NCBI RefSeq assembly: GCF_014643455.1 | Contig: NZ_BMJM01000006.1 | Location: forward strand, 180,129 to 244,128 | Direction of reading: 5' to 3' | DNA: 64,000 nucleotides | Source of the DNA: Sandarakinorhabdus glacialis | GTDB lineage: Bacteria; Pseudomonadota; Alphaproteobacteria; Sphingomonadales; Sphingomonadaceae | Shown here: piece after piece, positions 34,692-43,198 of the stretch | Layout of the letters: the number at the start of each line of letters is the position of its first letter | How positions within the stretch are numbered: position 1 is the first letter of the stretch | Notes under the pieces: generated by a model | Told to the model about the DNA's origin: nothing | Seen by the model: the letters and a program-made list of their open reading frames with translations, nothing else | The model's database searches: none | Position numbers and translations under genes: made by a program

Positions 34692-35899
34692 ACTATGGCC
34701 AGACCGTCCACGGCGAGCCCGAGATCGAAGCCGTGGTCAATGTGCTGCGCACGTCGACGCAATTGGGCGCCAGTGTCCGCGAGATGGAGCGCCGTGTCGC
34801 GCGGCTGTTCGACAAGCGGCACGGCATCATGGTGAACTCCGGCAGCTCGGCGAATTTCCTCGCCGTGAAGCTGCTCGATTTGCCGGCGGGCAGCGAGGTC
34901 ATCACTCCGGTGCTGACCTTTGCCACGACGGTGGCGCCGCTGATCCAGAACGGCCTGGTGCCGGCCTTCGTCGACGCGGTGCCCGGGACGTACAATATCG
35001 ATGTCGACAAGATCGAGGCGATGATCGGGCCGCAGACGCGGGCGATGATGATCCCGTCGCTGATCGGCAATCTGCCCGATTGGGACCGCATCCGCGCCAT
35101 TGCCGACGCCCATGGGCTGACCGTCGTCGAGGACAGCGCCGATACGCTGGGGGCGACGCTGCATGGGCGGAGCACCGGGTCGCGGGCGCATATCAGCACG
35201 ACGAGTTTTTACGGCAGCCATGTCATCAATGCTGGCGGCACCGGCGGCATGTTGTGCGTCGACGACCCCGAGCATCTGCGGCGCGGGACGTTGCTGCGGT
35301 CGTGGGGGCGAAGTTCGTCGCTGTTCAGCCAGTCGGAGACGATCGAGAACCGCTTCAACGTGACGCTCGACGGGATTCCGTACGATGCGAAGTTCGTTTT
35401 CGAGGAGCTCGGCTATAACCTCGAGCCCAACGAGATGGGGGCGGCTTTCGGGCTGGTCCAGCTCGACAAGCTGGTCGCCAACATCGAGGCGCGCGAGGCG
35501 AATTTTGCGCGGCACCGGGCATTTTTTGCCGAATACGAGGAATGGTTCATCCTGCCGCAGCAGCTGCCGGCGGCACGGACCGGGTGGCTGGCGTTCGCGC
35601 TGACGCTGCGTGACGGTGCGCCGTTCAGCCGGCGCGACCTGCAGATCTTTCTCGAAAAGCAGGATATCCAGACGCGGCCGGTGTTCACCGGCAATATCCT
35701 GCGCCAGCCGGTGATGAAGAACGTCATTTCGCGAGCGTCGCCGGCGGGGTATCCGGTCGCCGATGCGGTCATGCGCGGCGGCATCTTGCTCGCCTGTCAC
35801 CATGGACTCGAACCCGAGCAGATCGATTTCATGCACGAATCCTTTGCTGGTTTTGCTGCCGGATACCGGTCGGCAAGCCGGCTTCACGCCGCCGAATAG
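34682..35899 (+). CDS. rfbH: RfbH/ColD-like NDP-4-keto-6-deoxyhexose 3-dehydrase
   Basis: A 405-aa DegT/DnrJ-fold PLP enzyme. The internal-aldimine lysine is replaced by His at residue 180 (SFYGSHVINAGG), the hallmark of sugar 3-dehydrases instead of aminotransferases. The order rfbF-rfbG-rfbH suggests removal of the C3 hydroxyl from CDP-4-keto-6-deoxyglucose. Classical RfbH/E1 enzymes carry Cys residues for a 2Fe-2S cluster after the SWGR segment. Here that place reads SSSLFSQSETIENRF with no Cys, and no DdhD-type reductase is nearby. A ColD-like, cluster-free mechanism is therefore likely. The symbol is by position and overall similarity. Confidence 0.82.
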   Translation: MRVNYGQTVHGEPEIEAVVNVLRTSTQLGASVREMERRVARLFDKRHGIMVNSGSSANFLAVKLLDLPAGSEVITPVLTFATTVAPLIQNGLVPAFVDAVPGTYNIDVDKIEAMIGPQTRAMMIPSLIGNLPDWDRIRAIADAHGLTVVEDSADTLGATLHGRSTGSRAHISTTSFYGSHVINAGGTGGMLCVDDPEHLRRGTLLRSWGRSSSLFSQSETIENRFNVTLDGIPYDAKFVFEELGYNLEPNEMGAAFGLVQLDKLVANIEAREANFARHRAFFAEYEEWFILPQQLPAARTGWLAFALTLRDGAPFSRRDLQIFLEKQDIQTRPVFTGNILRQPVMKNVISRASPAGYPVADAVMRGGILLACHHGLEPEQIDFMHESFAGFAAGYRSASRLHAAE

Positions 35900-35911
35900 G
35901 ACAGGAGCATC

Positions 35912-37153
35912 ATGACAATGACCGGCCCCCATCGCTGCCGCGCCTGCCTCGCACCCGATCCCTATGGGTTCCTGCCGATGGGCGATCATCCGCCGGCGAA
36001 CATGTTCGTGCCGCACGCCGACCTGCACCTGAAACAGCCGGTGTTTTCGCTCGATACCGAGGTCTGCCTCGAATGCGGGCTGATCCAGGTCGAGGACCAG
36101 ATCCCGGCCGATTTCTTTCGGCATTATCTGTACGTGCCGTCGGGCGCGGCGACGATGCATGGGCATTTCGCCGGGCTGGCCGAGCGGCTGGCGGGCATTG
36201 CCGGGACCGGGGAGGGTGCCGGGCTGATCGTCGATATCGGCTGCAACGACGGGCTGATGCTGATGGCGGCGAACGCACTTGGCTGCCGGACGCTGGGTGT
36301 GGACCCGGCGGCGAATCTGGCGGAGATCGCGGCAACACGCGGAGTCAATGTCCATGTCGGCTATTTCGACTCGGCGAGCGCGCGCGAGTTGAAGGCGCAA
36401 TATGGTGCGGCGAAGGTCATCGTGACGACCAATACCTTCAACCATATCGGCGATCTTCATGCCTTCATGGCGGGGATCGACACATTGCTGGCGCCCGACG
36501 GGACCTTCGTGATCGAGGTGCCATGGGCGAAGGACCTGCTCGCCAAGAACGAGTTCGACACGGTCTACCAGGAGCATCTGTCCGAATTCAGCCTGCGCTC
36601 GATCGCGCTGCTGGCGCGGTTCGTCGGCATGGAATTGGTCGATGTCGAGCGGCTCGGAGTCCATGGTGGATCGATGCGGGTGTTCCTGCAACGGAGTTCG
36701 GTCGGTGCCGTGGCTACGAAAATGGTCGGCGAAATGCTCGAAGAGGAGCTGTCCGAGGGGATGCTCGACGCCAAGACCTATGATGATTTCGCGCTGCGCA
36801 TCGGCGATGTTCGGCTCGAACTGATGGCGATCCTCGATGATCTGAAGCGGCAGGGGCTCAAGATCGCCGGCTATGGCGCGCCGGCGAAGGGCAATACGCT
36901 GCTCAATTACTTCAACATCGGCACCGGGCACCTCGATTTCCTTGTCGATCGCAACCCGTTGAAGCAGGGCCTGTATTCGCCGGGGATGAAGGTGCCGGTG
37001 CGGCATACCGATGCGATCAGGTCGGAGCGGCCGGACGTGCTGCTGGTGCTGGCGTGGAACTTCTTCGACGAGATCCGCGAGCAGCAGCATGCCTTCGAGG
37101 CCGGCGGCGGGCGCTTTTTGGTGCCGTTGCCGCGGCCGGTGCTCGTGGGCTGA
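35912..37153 (+). CDS. NDP-sugar C-methyltransferase (TylC3-like)
   Basis: A 413-aa three-part protein. An N-terminal zinc-binding domain has CRAC (start) and CLEC (about residue 51). The SAM-binding domain has VDIGCNDGLML, and the C-terminal domain has GYGAPAKGNTLLNYFNIG. This is the architecture of sugar C-3 methyltransferases such as TylC3 and relatives, which methylate the carbon next to a 4-keto group. An AGGAG site precedes the ATG. Its stop overlaps the reductase start (TGATG). The likely product is a 3-C-methyl branched CDP-deoxyhexose. Confidence 0.85.
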   Translation: MTMTGPHRCRACLAPDPYGFLPMGDHPPANMFVPHADLHLKQPVFSLDTEVCLECGLIQVEDQIPADFFRHYLYVPSGAATMHGHFAGLAERLAGIAGTGEGAGLIVDIGCNDGLMLMAANALGCRTLGVDPAANLAEIAATRGVNVHVGYFDSASARELKAQYGAAKVIVTTNTFNHIGDLHAFMAGIDTLLAPDGTFVIEVPWAKDLLAKNEFDTVYQEHLSEFSLRSIALLARFVGMELVDVERLGVHGGSMRVFLQRSSVGAVATKMVGEMLEEELSEGMLDAKTYDDFALRIGDVRLELMAILDDLKRQGLKIAGYGAPAKGNTLLNYFNIGTGHLDFLVDRNPLKQGLYSPGMKVPVRHTDAIRSERPDVLLVLAWNFFDEIREQQHAFEAGGGRFLVPLPRPVLVG

Positions 37154-38121
37154 TGGCCCCGGGGCGGTCGCCATCGCGCGTGTTGGTAGCCGGCGGTGCG
37201 GGCTTCCTCGGGGCGCATCTGATTGCCGTGCGGCTGGGGCGCGGCGATGTCGTCCATGTGCTGGTGCGGCCGACGACCGACCTGGCGCGGCTGGCGCGTT
37301 TCGGCGATGCCATCACCGTGCATCCGCTGGCGCTGACCGACCGGGCGGCGGTGGACCGGGCGGTGGCGGCAGCGTGTCCGGACAGCGTCTTTCACCTGGC
37401 GGTCGGCGATCGCCGGGCAATGCGGCCCAACCTTGCCGATGCGCTGGGCAGCGTCGATGACGATCTTGCCGGGTTGCTGGTTTTGCTGGCGGCGTGTGCG
37501 GCGGCGGCGAGACCTCCGCAGGTATTCGTCCGGGCCGGGTCGCTGGCCGAATATGGGCCGATTGCGGCGCCGTACGAAGAGACGCAGCGCGAGCATCCCG
37601 AGAGCGCCTATGCGGCGGGGCAGGTCGCGGCGAGTCACTATATGGCGATGCTGGGGCCGCGATTGCCTTTCGCTGCGGTCACGGCGCGGCTGGCGCTGGT
37701 CTATGGCCCGGGCCAGTCGCAGCGATTCCTGCTGCCGGGCCTGATCGAGCACTGCCTCGCGGGCGAGCCGAGCCGGATTGCCCGGTCGGGCGATCGCCGC
37801 GATTTGATCCATGTCGATGATGCAATTGCGGGGCTGGAGGCGTTGGCGGCGCGTCCGGAAGCGCCGGTGGTCAATATCTGCACCGGCATTGCCCCGGCGA
37901 TGGCGGACGTCGCGGCGCTGGTTTGCGAGGCGACCGGCGCCGATCCTCGCCTGGTCGAGCTGGCAACGGCATCGGCGCAGGGCGGCGTGCCCGATCTTCG
38001 CGGCTCGGGAGCATTGGCGCGCCGGGTCTGCAGATGGTCGGCGCAGATCCCGCTTGCCGAGGGTATCGCGCGCACGGTCCAGTGGCACCGGGTGCGCGCC
38101 CGGCAGGTCGAAACATGCTGA
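37153..38121 (+). CDS. NAD-dependent epimerase/reductase for the CDP-sugar
   Basis: A 322-aa extended SDR. The Rossmann motif is VLVAGGAGFLGAHL and a Ser lies in RAGSLAEYG. The catalytic Tyr is at residue 153, but the usual YxxxK appears as YAAGQ, with Gln at 157 in place of Lys. It sits last in the CDP-sugar set, where a 4-keto reductase (paratose/tyvelose-synthase type) would be expected. The missing Lys may lower activity or signal another role. The 3' end overlaps the next gene by 7 nt. Confidence 0.75.
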   Translation: MAPGRSPSRVLVAGGAGFLGAHLIAVRLGRGDVVHVLVRPTTDLARLARFGDAITVHPLALTDRAAVDRAVAAACPDSVFHLAVGDRRAMRPNLADALGSVDDDLAGLLVLLAACAAAARPPQVFVRAGSLAEYGPIAAPYEETQREHPESAYAAGQVAASHYMAMLGPRLPFAAVTARLALVYGPGQSQRFLLPGLIEHCLAGEPSRIARSGDRRDLIHVDDAIAGLEALAARPEAPVVNICTGIAPAMADVAALVCEATGADPRLVELATASAQGGVPDLRGSGALARRVCRWSAQIPLAEGIARTVQWHRVRARQVETC

Positions 38122-39164
38122 CGTCCGCACCCGTCCCGGTGCTGGTGTCGGTGCTCATCCCGGCGCTCAACGAGGAGGCCAATGTCGAGCGCGCCTATCG
38201 CGCCGTCACGGCGGTCTGCGACGATCTGCCGGGGCATGAATGCGAGATCATCTTCACCGACAATCATTCGTCGGACCGGACGTTCGCCATACTGCAGGAC
38301 ATCGCCGCCGCCGATCCGCGGGTGCGGGTGATCCGTTTCTCGCGCAACTGCGGCTACCACCATTCGGTGCTGGTCGCCTATCAGCGGGCGCGCGGCGATT
38401 GCGCCATCCAGGTCGATTGCGACCTGCAGGACCCGCCGTCGCACATCCCGTCGATGCTGGCGCTTTGGCGGCAGGGCCACAAGGTCGTCTATGGCGTGCG
38501 GCGGTCGTTGCCCGATGGTCTTGTCGTGCGCAGCGCGCGACAGCTGTTCTATCGGCTGCTGCGGGCGATGAGCGACGATGATTTGCCGCTCGATGCGGGG
38601 GAATTCCGGCTGGTCGATCGCCGCATCCTCGATGAATTGCGCGAGGTCGAGGACACCTCGCCCTATGTGCGCGGGCTGATCAGCGCGATGGGATTTTCGC
38701 AGGTCGGCTTTGTTTATGACCGCGCCGACCGCGTTGCCGGCGACAGCAAATTCCCGTTCCGCAAGATGCTCGCCATGGCGGTCGACGGCTTGCTCAATCA
38801 CTCGCTGGTGCCGCTGCGGATCGCGTCGGGGATCGCGCTGGTGGTCGGTGCGCTGACCTTCTTCCTGATTTGCGGCTACCTGGTGGCGCGGCTGGCGTTC
38901 GGGCAGGAATGGCCTGCCGGGTTCGCGACGACGACGCTGTTGCTGCTGCTGTCGATCATGCTCAACGCGATGTGCTTCGGTATCATCGGCGAATATGTCG
39001 GGCGGATCTTCATGCAGGCAAAAAGGCGTCCGCGGCCGATCATCGAGGACAGCATCAATTTCGGCGAACCAGCGATGGCGACGCAGCTTTGGCGCGAACC
39101 GTCAGCCGACGCTGTGTTGCCGTCAGGCGACGGTGACGCGCGTCGAGGAAATTCTCGAGGTTGA
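38115..39164 (+). CDS. family 2 glycosyltransferase with C-terminal membrane helices (DPM/ArnC-like)
   Basis: A 349-aa protein: GT2 domain (VLIPALNEEANVERAY, nucleotide Asp in FTDNHSSDRT, DxD-like DCDLQDPP) and two C-terminal helices (IASGIALVVGALTFFLICGYLV and a second near residue 280). These anchor it to the inner face of the membrane. Such enzymes usually transfer sugar to polyprenyl phosphate. Its last 110 nt overlap the 3' end of the convergent lyase gene. Confidence 0.87.
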   Translation: MLTSAPVPVLVSVLIPALNEEANVERAYRAVTAVCDDLPGHECEIIFTDNHSSDRTFAILQDIAAADPRVRVIRFSRNCGYHHSVLVAYQRARGDCAIQVDCDLQDPPSHIPSMLALWRQGHKVVYGVRRSLPDGLVVRSARQLFYRLLRAMSDDDLPLDAGEFRLVDRRILDELREVEDTSPYVRGLISAMGFSQVGFVYDRADRVAGDSKFPFRKMLAMAVDGLLNHSLVPLRIASGIALVVGALTFFLICGYLVARLAFGQEWPAGFATTTLLLLLSIMLNAMCFGIIGEYVGRIFMQAKRRPRPIIEDSINFGEPAMATQLWREPSADAVLPSGDGDARRGNSRG

Positions 39165-40404
39165 GCCAGCCGTCGCGATTGGCATCGTCCCAGGCGTCGG
39201 CGGCGTTCGGGTCAGTGCCGTTGCGGGCTTCCCAGTCGTCGGGCATTCCGTCGGCGTCGGTGTCGGGCTCGGCGAGGCCGCCGGCGATTGTCGGCAGGAT
39301 GCCGGGGGCGCGGACGATGACACCGCTACGACTGCGGACTTCGCCGATAATGCGGGCGTCGACGGCGTCGCGGGGTTGGGCACCGGCGCCGGCGAGAACG
39401 GCGGCATAGGCGGCGGCGGCGGGGGTCGGCGTAGTTGCGGCCGGGCAGGACGGCGACGCGGCGATCGCGAGCCGCGCCGACGGGGTGAACAGCGCGGCGA
39501 CGCCGTCGAGGCTGTTGCCGGCCTGGTAGATCCGCGCCATGCCGGTGGCGCCGATGAGTGGGCGATCGATCGCGGCGGCGGCGGCGATGGTGTTAGGACC
39601 GCGGCGATAGGTGTTGCCGATGACGCTGGCCGGGGTGCCGCCCCAGCTGCCCCAGATCTCGGTGAACTGCGATTCGGCGTTGTAGAAGACGTTGTTGACG
39701 ATCTCGACGCATGATCCAGGCATGAAATTGGCGTCGGGATTGCGGTCGCCGTTATGGGCACAAAGGTTGCGGATGAAGCTGAAGCGCTGCGGCTTGCCGG
39801 GATGGCTGGCCATCAGGGCGCATTTGTCGTGCGGCGGGATGCCTTCGGCGAAGATCGACCACGACACGGTGACGCGATCGTTGAAGGCATAGGCGCCGAA
39901 GTTCTGGTCGAGCGCCCAGCTGGTGCTGACATGATCGATCATGATGTTGCGGGCGCTTTCGAGCGAGACGCCCGAATTGCTGCCGCGGTTGTCGCCGCGC
40001 CGGTCCATGCGGACGCGGATGTGGCGGATGACGATGTCGTGGGTCTTCTTGAGAGCGATCGGCGACAGGCCGGTCGGGCCGCCGGCATGGGTGAGCAATA
40101 TGCCGTCGCCAGGGGCGGATTCGCCGGCGATGGTGAGGTAGGGATTGCGGATGATCGGGCGTTCGGTGGTGAAGCGGATGACGCCGGCGACGCGGAAGAT
40201 GCAGACGCGAGGCCCGGCGGCGTCGATGCAGGCACGCAGCGAGCCGGGGCCGGCATCGGCGAGGGTGGTCACCGCGATGACGGCGCCGCCGCGGCCGCCG
40301 CGCGCCTCGCGGCCATGGCCCTCGGCGCCGGGGAAGGATGGTTTTGCAAGCAGTGGTGCGGCGCCAAGCAGCAATCCGGCGGTCAGTGTCGATATGCTCT
40401 TCAC
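39055..40404 (-). CDS. secreted pectate-lyase-like right-handed beta-helix protein
   Basis: A 449-aa secreted protein of the PL1-like pectate lyase group. A signal peptide (LTAGLLLGAAPLLA) is followed by FPGAEGHGREARGGRGG, LTIAGESAPGDGILL, IRHIRVRMDRRGDN and MIDHVSTSWALDQN. The tail has a calcium-type repeat (DTDADGMPDDWEARNGTDPN). The start is a GTG at 40404 that overlaps the flippase stop by 4 nt (GTGA). No in-frame ATG opens the signal peptide. In a polysaccharide locus it probably trims or degrades the exported polymer. Confidence 0.85.
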   Translation of the reverse strand: MKSISTLTAGLLLGAAPLLAKPSFPGAEGHGREARGGRGGAVIAVTTLADAGPGSLRACIDAAGPRVCIFRVAGVIRFTTERPIIRNPYLTIAGESAPGDGILLTHAGGPTGLSPIALKKTHDIVIRHIRVRMDRRGDNRGSNSGVSLESARNIMIDHVSTSWALDQNFGAYAFNDRVTVSWSIFAEGIPPHDKCALMASHPGKPQRFSFIRNLCAHNGDRNPDANFMPGSCVEIVNNVFYNAESQFTEIWGSWGGTPASVIGNTYRRGPNTIAAAAAIDRPLIGATGMARIYQAGNSLDGVAALFTPSARLAIAASPSCPAATTPTPAAAAYAAVLAGAGAQPRDAVDARIIGEVRSRSGVIVRAPGILPTIAGGLAEPDTDADGMPDDWEARNGTDPNAADAWDDANRDGWLNLENFLDARHRRLTATQRRLTVRAKAASPSLVRRN

Positions 40405-41753
40405 AGCGCCGGGCCCGTCCTGGTTTGCCTCCGGAAGTCGATCACCAGCAGCCCTGCCACGATCGTCCCCATGATGATATGCGCGATATTCGCTCCCATC
40501 GCGCCGATTTGGGGCACCAGCAGCAGCGCGCTGACATGGAATGCGGCGGTGCCGAGCAGGACCGCGTGGAGCGCCTGGCGCTGGCGGCCCATGGCGAGCA
40601 GCGCCGAGCGCGACGCCGATCCCATCATCATGATCGTCACGGCGATCATCTGGACGATGAGCAGCGGCGTCGCGGCAACGAATGCGGGCCCGGCGGTGAG
40701 GCGCAGCAGCGGCTCGGCAACGAACCACAGCATGATGGTGGCTATCGCTCCGAAGCCGAAGACCAGCCATTCGACCTGCATGACGGCAAGGCGCAGCGCT
40801 TTCGTCTCGCCGGCGGCCCATAGTCGCGCGGCATCGGGGTAGAATACGGTCTGGATCTGGGCACTGGCCTGTTCGGCGAGTTTCCCGACGCGCTTGGCGA
40901 TATGGTAGAGACCGGCGGCGGCAGGGCCGGCGAGGGCGCCGACAATCAGCACGTCGAGCTGGTTGGCGCTCGAGCGAACGCCGAGCGAGAGGTTCGTGGA
41001 CCAGGCAAAGCCCCAGATGCCCTCGAAGCGGGTGGTCACGCCGGACAGGGATGCACCGAGGACGTTGGTGACGCCGTGCTGGCGCAGCACCCGGTACGCC
41101 GTTGCCAGCAGCGCCAGCGCGCTGATTGCCTGGGTTCCGGTCCAGATCGCGGCGAAGATGATGAGGTCGAATCCGGCGACCAGCCCGGCGGCGCACAGCA
41201 GCACGCGGACGAGCGTGCCGAGCGCCGGGCCATAGGCGGCGACGCGGAAATGGCCGAAGATGCGCAGCACGGCGGTCGGGGTGCCGCCGAGGTTGAAGGG
41301 CAGCACGGTGCAACAGACCAGCACTACGGCGATGAAGTGATTCGGCCAGCCAAACCACGGCGCGCCGATGAGGACGATGGCGATTGCGACCGCAGCAGCG
41401 GCGAGCGCGCCGAGGATGTCGAGCATCAGCCCGAACTTGAGGAGCGAGCGGAGGTCGTCCTTCTGGGCGACGGGGTCGAGGGTGGCGCCGTAGCGGATCA
41501 GCGGCTGCCACGACTGGAAGGTGACGAAGCGTTCGACAGCGTGGACGAAGGTGAGCGCCAGCGCGAGGACGCCATAGTCAAACGGCCCGAGGGCGCGCGC
41601 CGTGAGTGCGGCGGCGGCAAGGCCGAAGGCGGCGCTCGCGGCGCTGCCGGACAGGAGATGCCCGGTGGTGACCAGGCGTCGGCGGAAGGGGGCGTCGAGC
41701 GAGCCGCGGGCATGGCCGACGAGTTTCTGCCAACCCGTCGCTGGCGTCGTCAT
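40401..41753 (-). CDS. wzx: Wzx-like polysaccharide flippase
   Basis: A 450-aa protein with about 12 hydrophobic helices and the MATE/PST fold typical of lipid-linked oligosaccharide flippases (LLSGSAASAAFGLAAAALTARALGP at the first helix). It would move undecaprenyl-linked repeat units to the periplasm. It overlaps the beta-barrel gene upstream and the lyase gene downstream by 4 nt each, so the three are one operon. Confidence 0.88.
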   Translation of the reverse strand: MTTPATGWQKLVGHARGSLDAPFRRRLVTTGHLLSGSAASAAFGLAAAALTARALGPFDYGVLALALTFVHAVERFVTFQSWQPLIRYGATLDPVAQKDDLRSLLKFGLMLDILGALAAAAVAIAIVLIGAPWFGWPNHFIAVVLVCCTVLPFNLGGTPTAVLRIFGHFRVAAYGPALGTLVRVLLCAAGLVAGFDLIIFAAIWTGTQAISALALLATAYRVLRQHGVTNVLGASLSGVTTRFEGIWGFAWSTNLSLGVRSSANQLDVLIVGALAGPAAAGLYHIAKRVGKLAEQASAQIQTVFYPDAARLWAAGETKALRLAVMQVEWLVFGFGAIATIMLWFVAEPLLRLTAGPAFVAATPLLIVQMIAVTIMMMGSASRSALLAMGRQRQALHAVLLGTAAFHVSALLLVPQIGAMGANIAHIIMGTIVAGLLVIDFRRQTRTGPAL

Positions 41754-42979
41754 GTTCGCAGCCTTATGCCGATCCCCGCCGTGGTGCGGTCGAACTGGTC
41801 GAGTGGCGACGTTGCCGTGCGCGATTCATGCGAGGCGGCGACGAAAATCGAGATGGTGCGCGAGACGAGATATTCGAGCTCGGCGTCGGCGGCGATGATG
41901 CGCAGCCGCCGGTCGGTGTTACCGCGATAGCTCGTGCGCTGGTACCCGGCGCCGGCATTGAACAGCAAATTGTGGCGGATCTCCTGGTCGATCCGCACCC
42001 GCATGCGCGAATCGATACGCCCGCTGGCCCCCGACTGGATCGTCGCGACATCGCCCTGGAAGGCGTTAAATGAAATCTGGGTGCGGACAGCGGGCGACCA
42101 AGACAGCTTGCCGGCGAAGGCAAGGCCGGTGAACGATTCGAGGGTGCCGGCCGGGTTGGCCTTGAAAGCACCGGCGCCGACTTCGCCGCGCAGGCGATCG
42201 GTGATGTCGAAAGTGACGCCGGCCAGCGCGCCGAAGGTCTTCATGTCGCGGTCGACGCCGTTGCGATCGACCGGCAGGCGGGTGTTGCGGTAGTTGGCAT
42301 AGGGCTCGAGATAGAAGCCGATGCGGGGCGAGACCGCATAGCCGACACGCAGCGCGCCGCGCCAGGTCGTCAGGTCGCGGTCGTCCTCGCTGACGTCGAG
42401 AAAGTTGACGGCCTGCACGCTGCCGTTCAGGCCGAGCAGGATGTTGTTGCCTTGCCAGCGGAAGCCGGCGTTGGCGGCGAAAGTGTTGAACAGGGCAGGT
42501 TCGCGCAGGACCGGGTCGGCCTCCGGGTCGGACCGGCGCTGGTAATCGCGGTCGAAGCGCAGCCCGGCGAGGAGGCTGGTCTGCTGGTTGAGGATATAGC
42601 TGCCGCTGCCGCCGGCCCCGAAGGCGACCATGTCTTCGGTCGTCTGTTCGGCAAGCAGCCGGGCGTTGACATAGGCATCGGCGTTGAACTTGAGGTCGCT
42701 GCCAAGGCCTTGGGCTTCGATGCGCGGGCGAATGTCGAACACCGCGTCGCTGATGGAATTAACCGATGTGGCAAAGACATTGCTGTCATAGGTGGTGCTT
42801 GCCGACAGCGTCGGCAGCAGGATGACGTTGCCGACCCGCCAGCGGCCGGTTTCATAGCCCGGGCGCGGCAGGTCGCGGATCGACTGGCCGGGCTGGATGT
42901 CCTGTGCGCCGGCGGTGATCGGCATGGCAAACGAGGCCAGCAGGATCGTCACCGCCCGTGATCGATGTCCCTGATTCAT
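41750..42979 (-). CDS. outer-membrane beta-barrel protein of the exopolysaccharide locus
   Basis: A 409-aa exported barrel. A signal peptide (ILLASFAMPITAGA) is followed by amphipathic strands to a C-terminal GIGIRLRT. The layout (PTLSASTTYDSNVFA, then FDIRPRIEA and repeated strand pairs) fits the BBP2-type barrels common in exopolysaccharide clusters. The start at 42979 is preceded by AGGACG. It could form an export channel or a surface anchor. Confidence 0.82.
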   Translation of the reverse strand: MNQGHRSRAVTILLASFAMPITAGAQDIQPGQSIRDLPRPGYETGRWRVGNVILLPTLSASTTYDSNVFATSVNSISDAVFDIRPRIEAQGLGSDLKFNADAYVNARLLAEQTTEDMVAFGAGGSGSYILNQQTSLLAGLRFDRDYQRRSDPEADPVLREPALFNTFAANAGFRWQGNNILLGLNGSVQAVNFLDVSEDDRDLTTWRGALRVGYAVSPRIGFYLEPYANYRNTRLPVDRNGVDRDMKTFGALAGVTFDITDRLRGEVGAGAFKANPAGTLESFTGLAFAGKLSWSPAVRTQISFNAFQGDVATIQSGASGRIDSRMRVRIDQEIRHNLLFNAGAGYQRTSYRGNTDRRLRIIAADAELEYLVSRTISIFVAASHESRTATSPLDQFDRTTAGIGIRLRT

Positions 42980-43198
42980 GATCGTCCTGTTCGTCCCCCG
43001 GATTGTCGTCTGCGCGACCAAATCATAAGCGGCGGCCGGTGTCCGACAAACCCCACTTCGGGTTCGGCCAGCGGGGCATCGGGGTAATTACCCGGCGCGG
43101 CAATATTGTTGTCTGTCGGGATATTGTCCGGAATTGCAGGAGGGGCAGGCGAGCGCAGCGACTATCTATCGGGCGAGAACGATTGAGCGGAGCGCGTC
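42980..43198. promoter_or_regulatory. divergent promoter region with palindrome and ATATTGT repeats
   Basis: This 219-nt region drives the barrel operon to the left and the glycosyltransferase operon to the right. It contains a perfect 12-bp palindrome GGGTAATTACCC (43082-43093) and two ATATTGT words (near 43102 and 43121). They may be sites for a shared regulator. Confidence 0.4.

Noticed and set aside
34676..37174. 832-codon minus-strand frame across rfbH and the methyltransferase
   Set aside because: Arg/His/Gln-rich shadow of two clear plus-strand genes.
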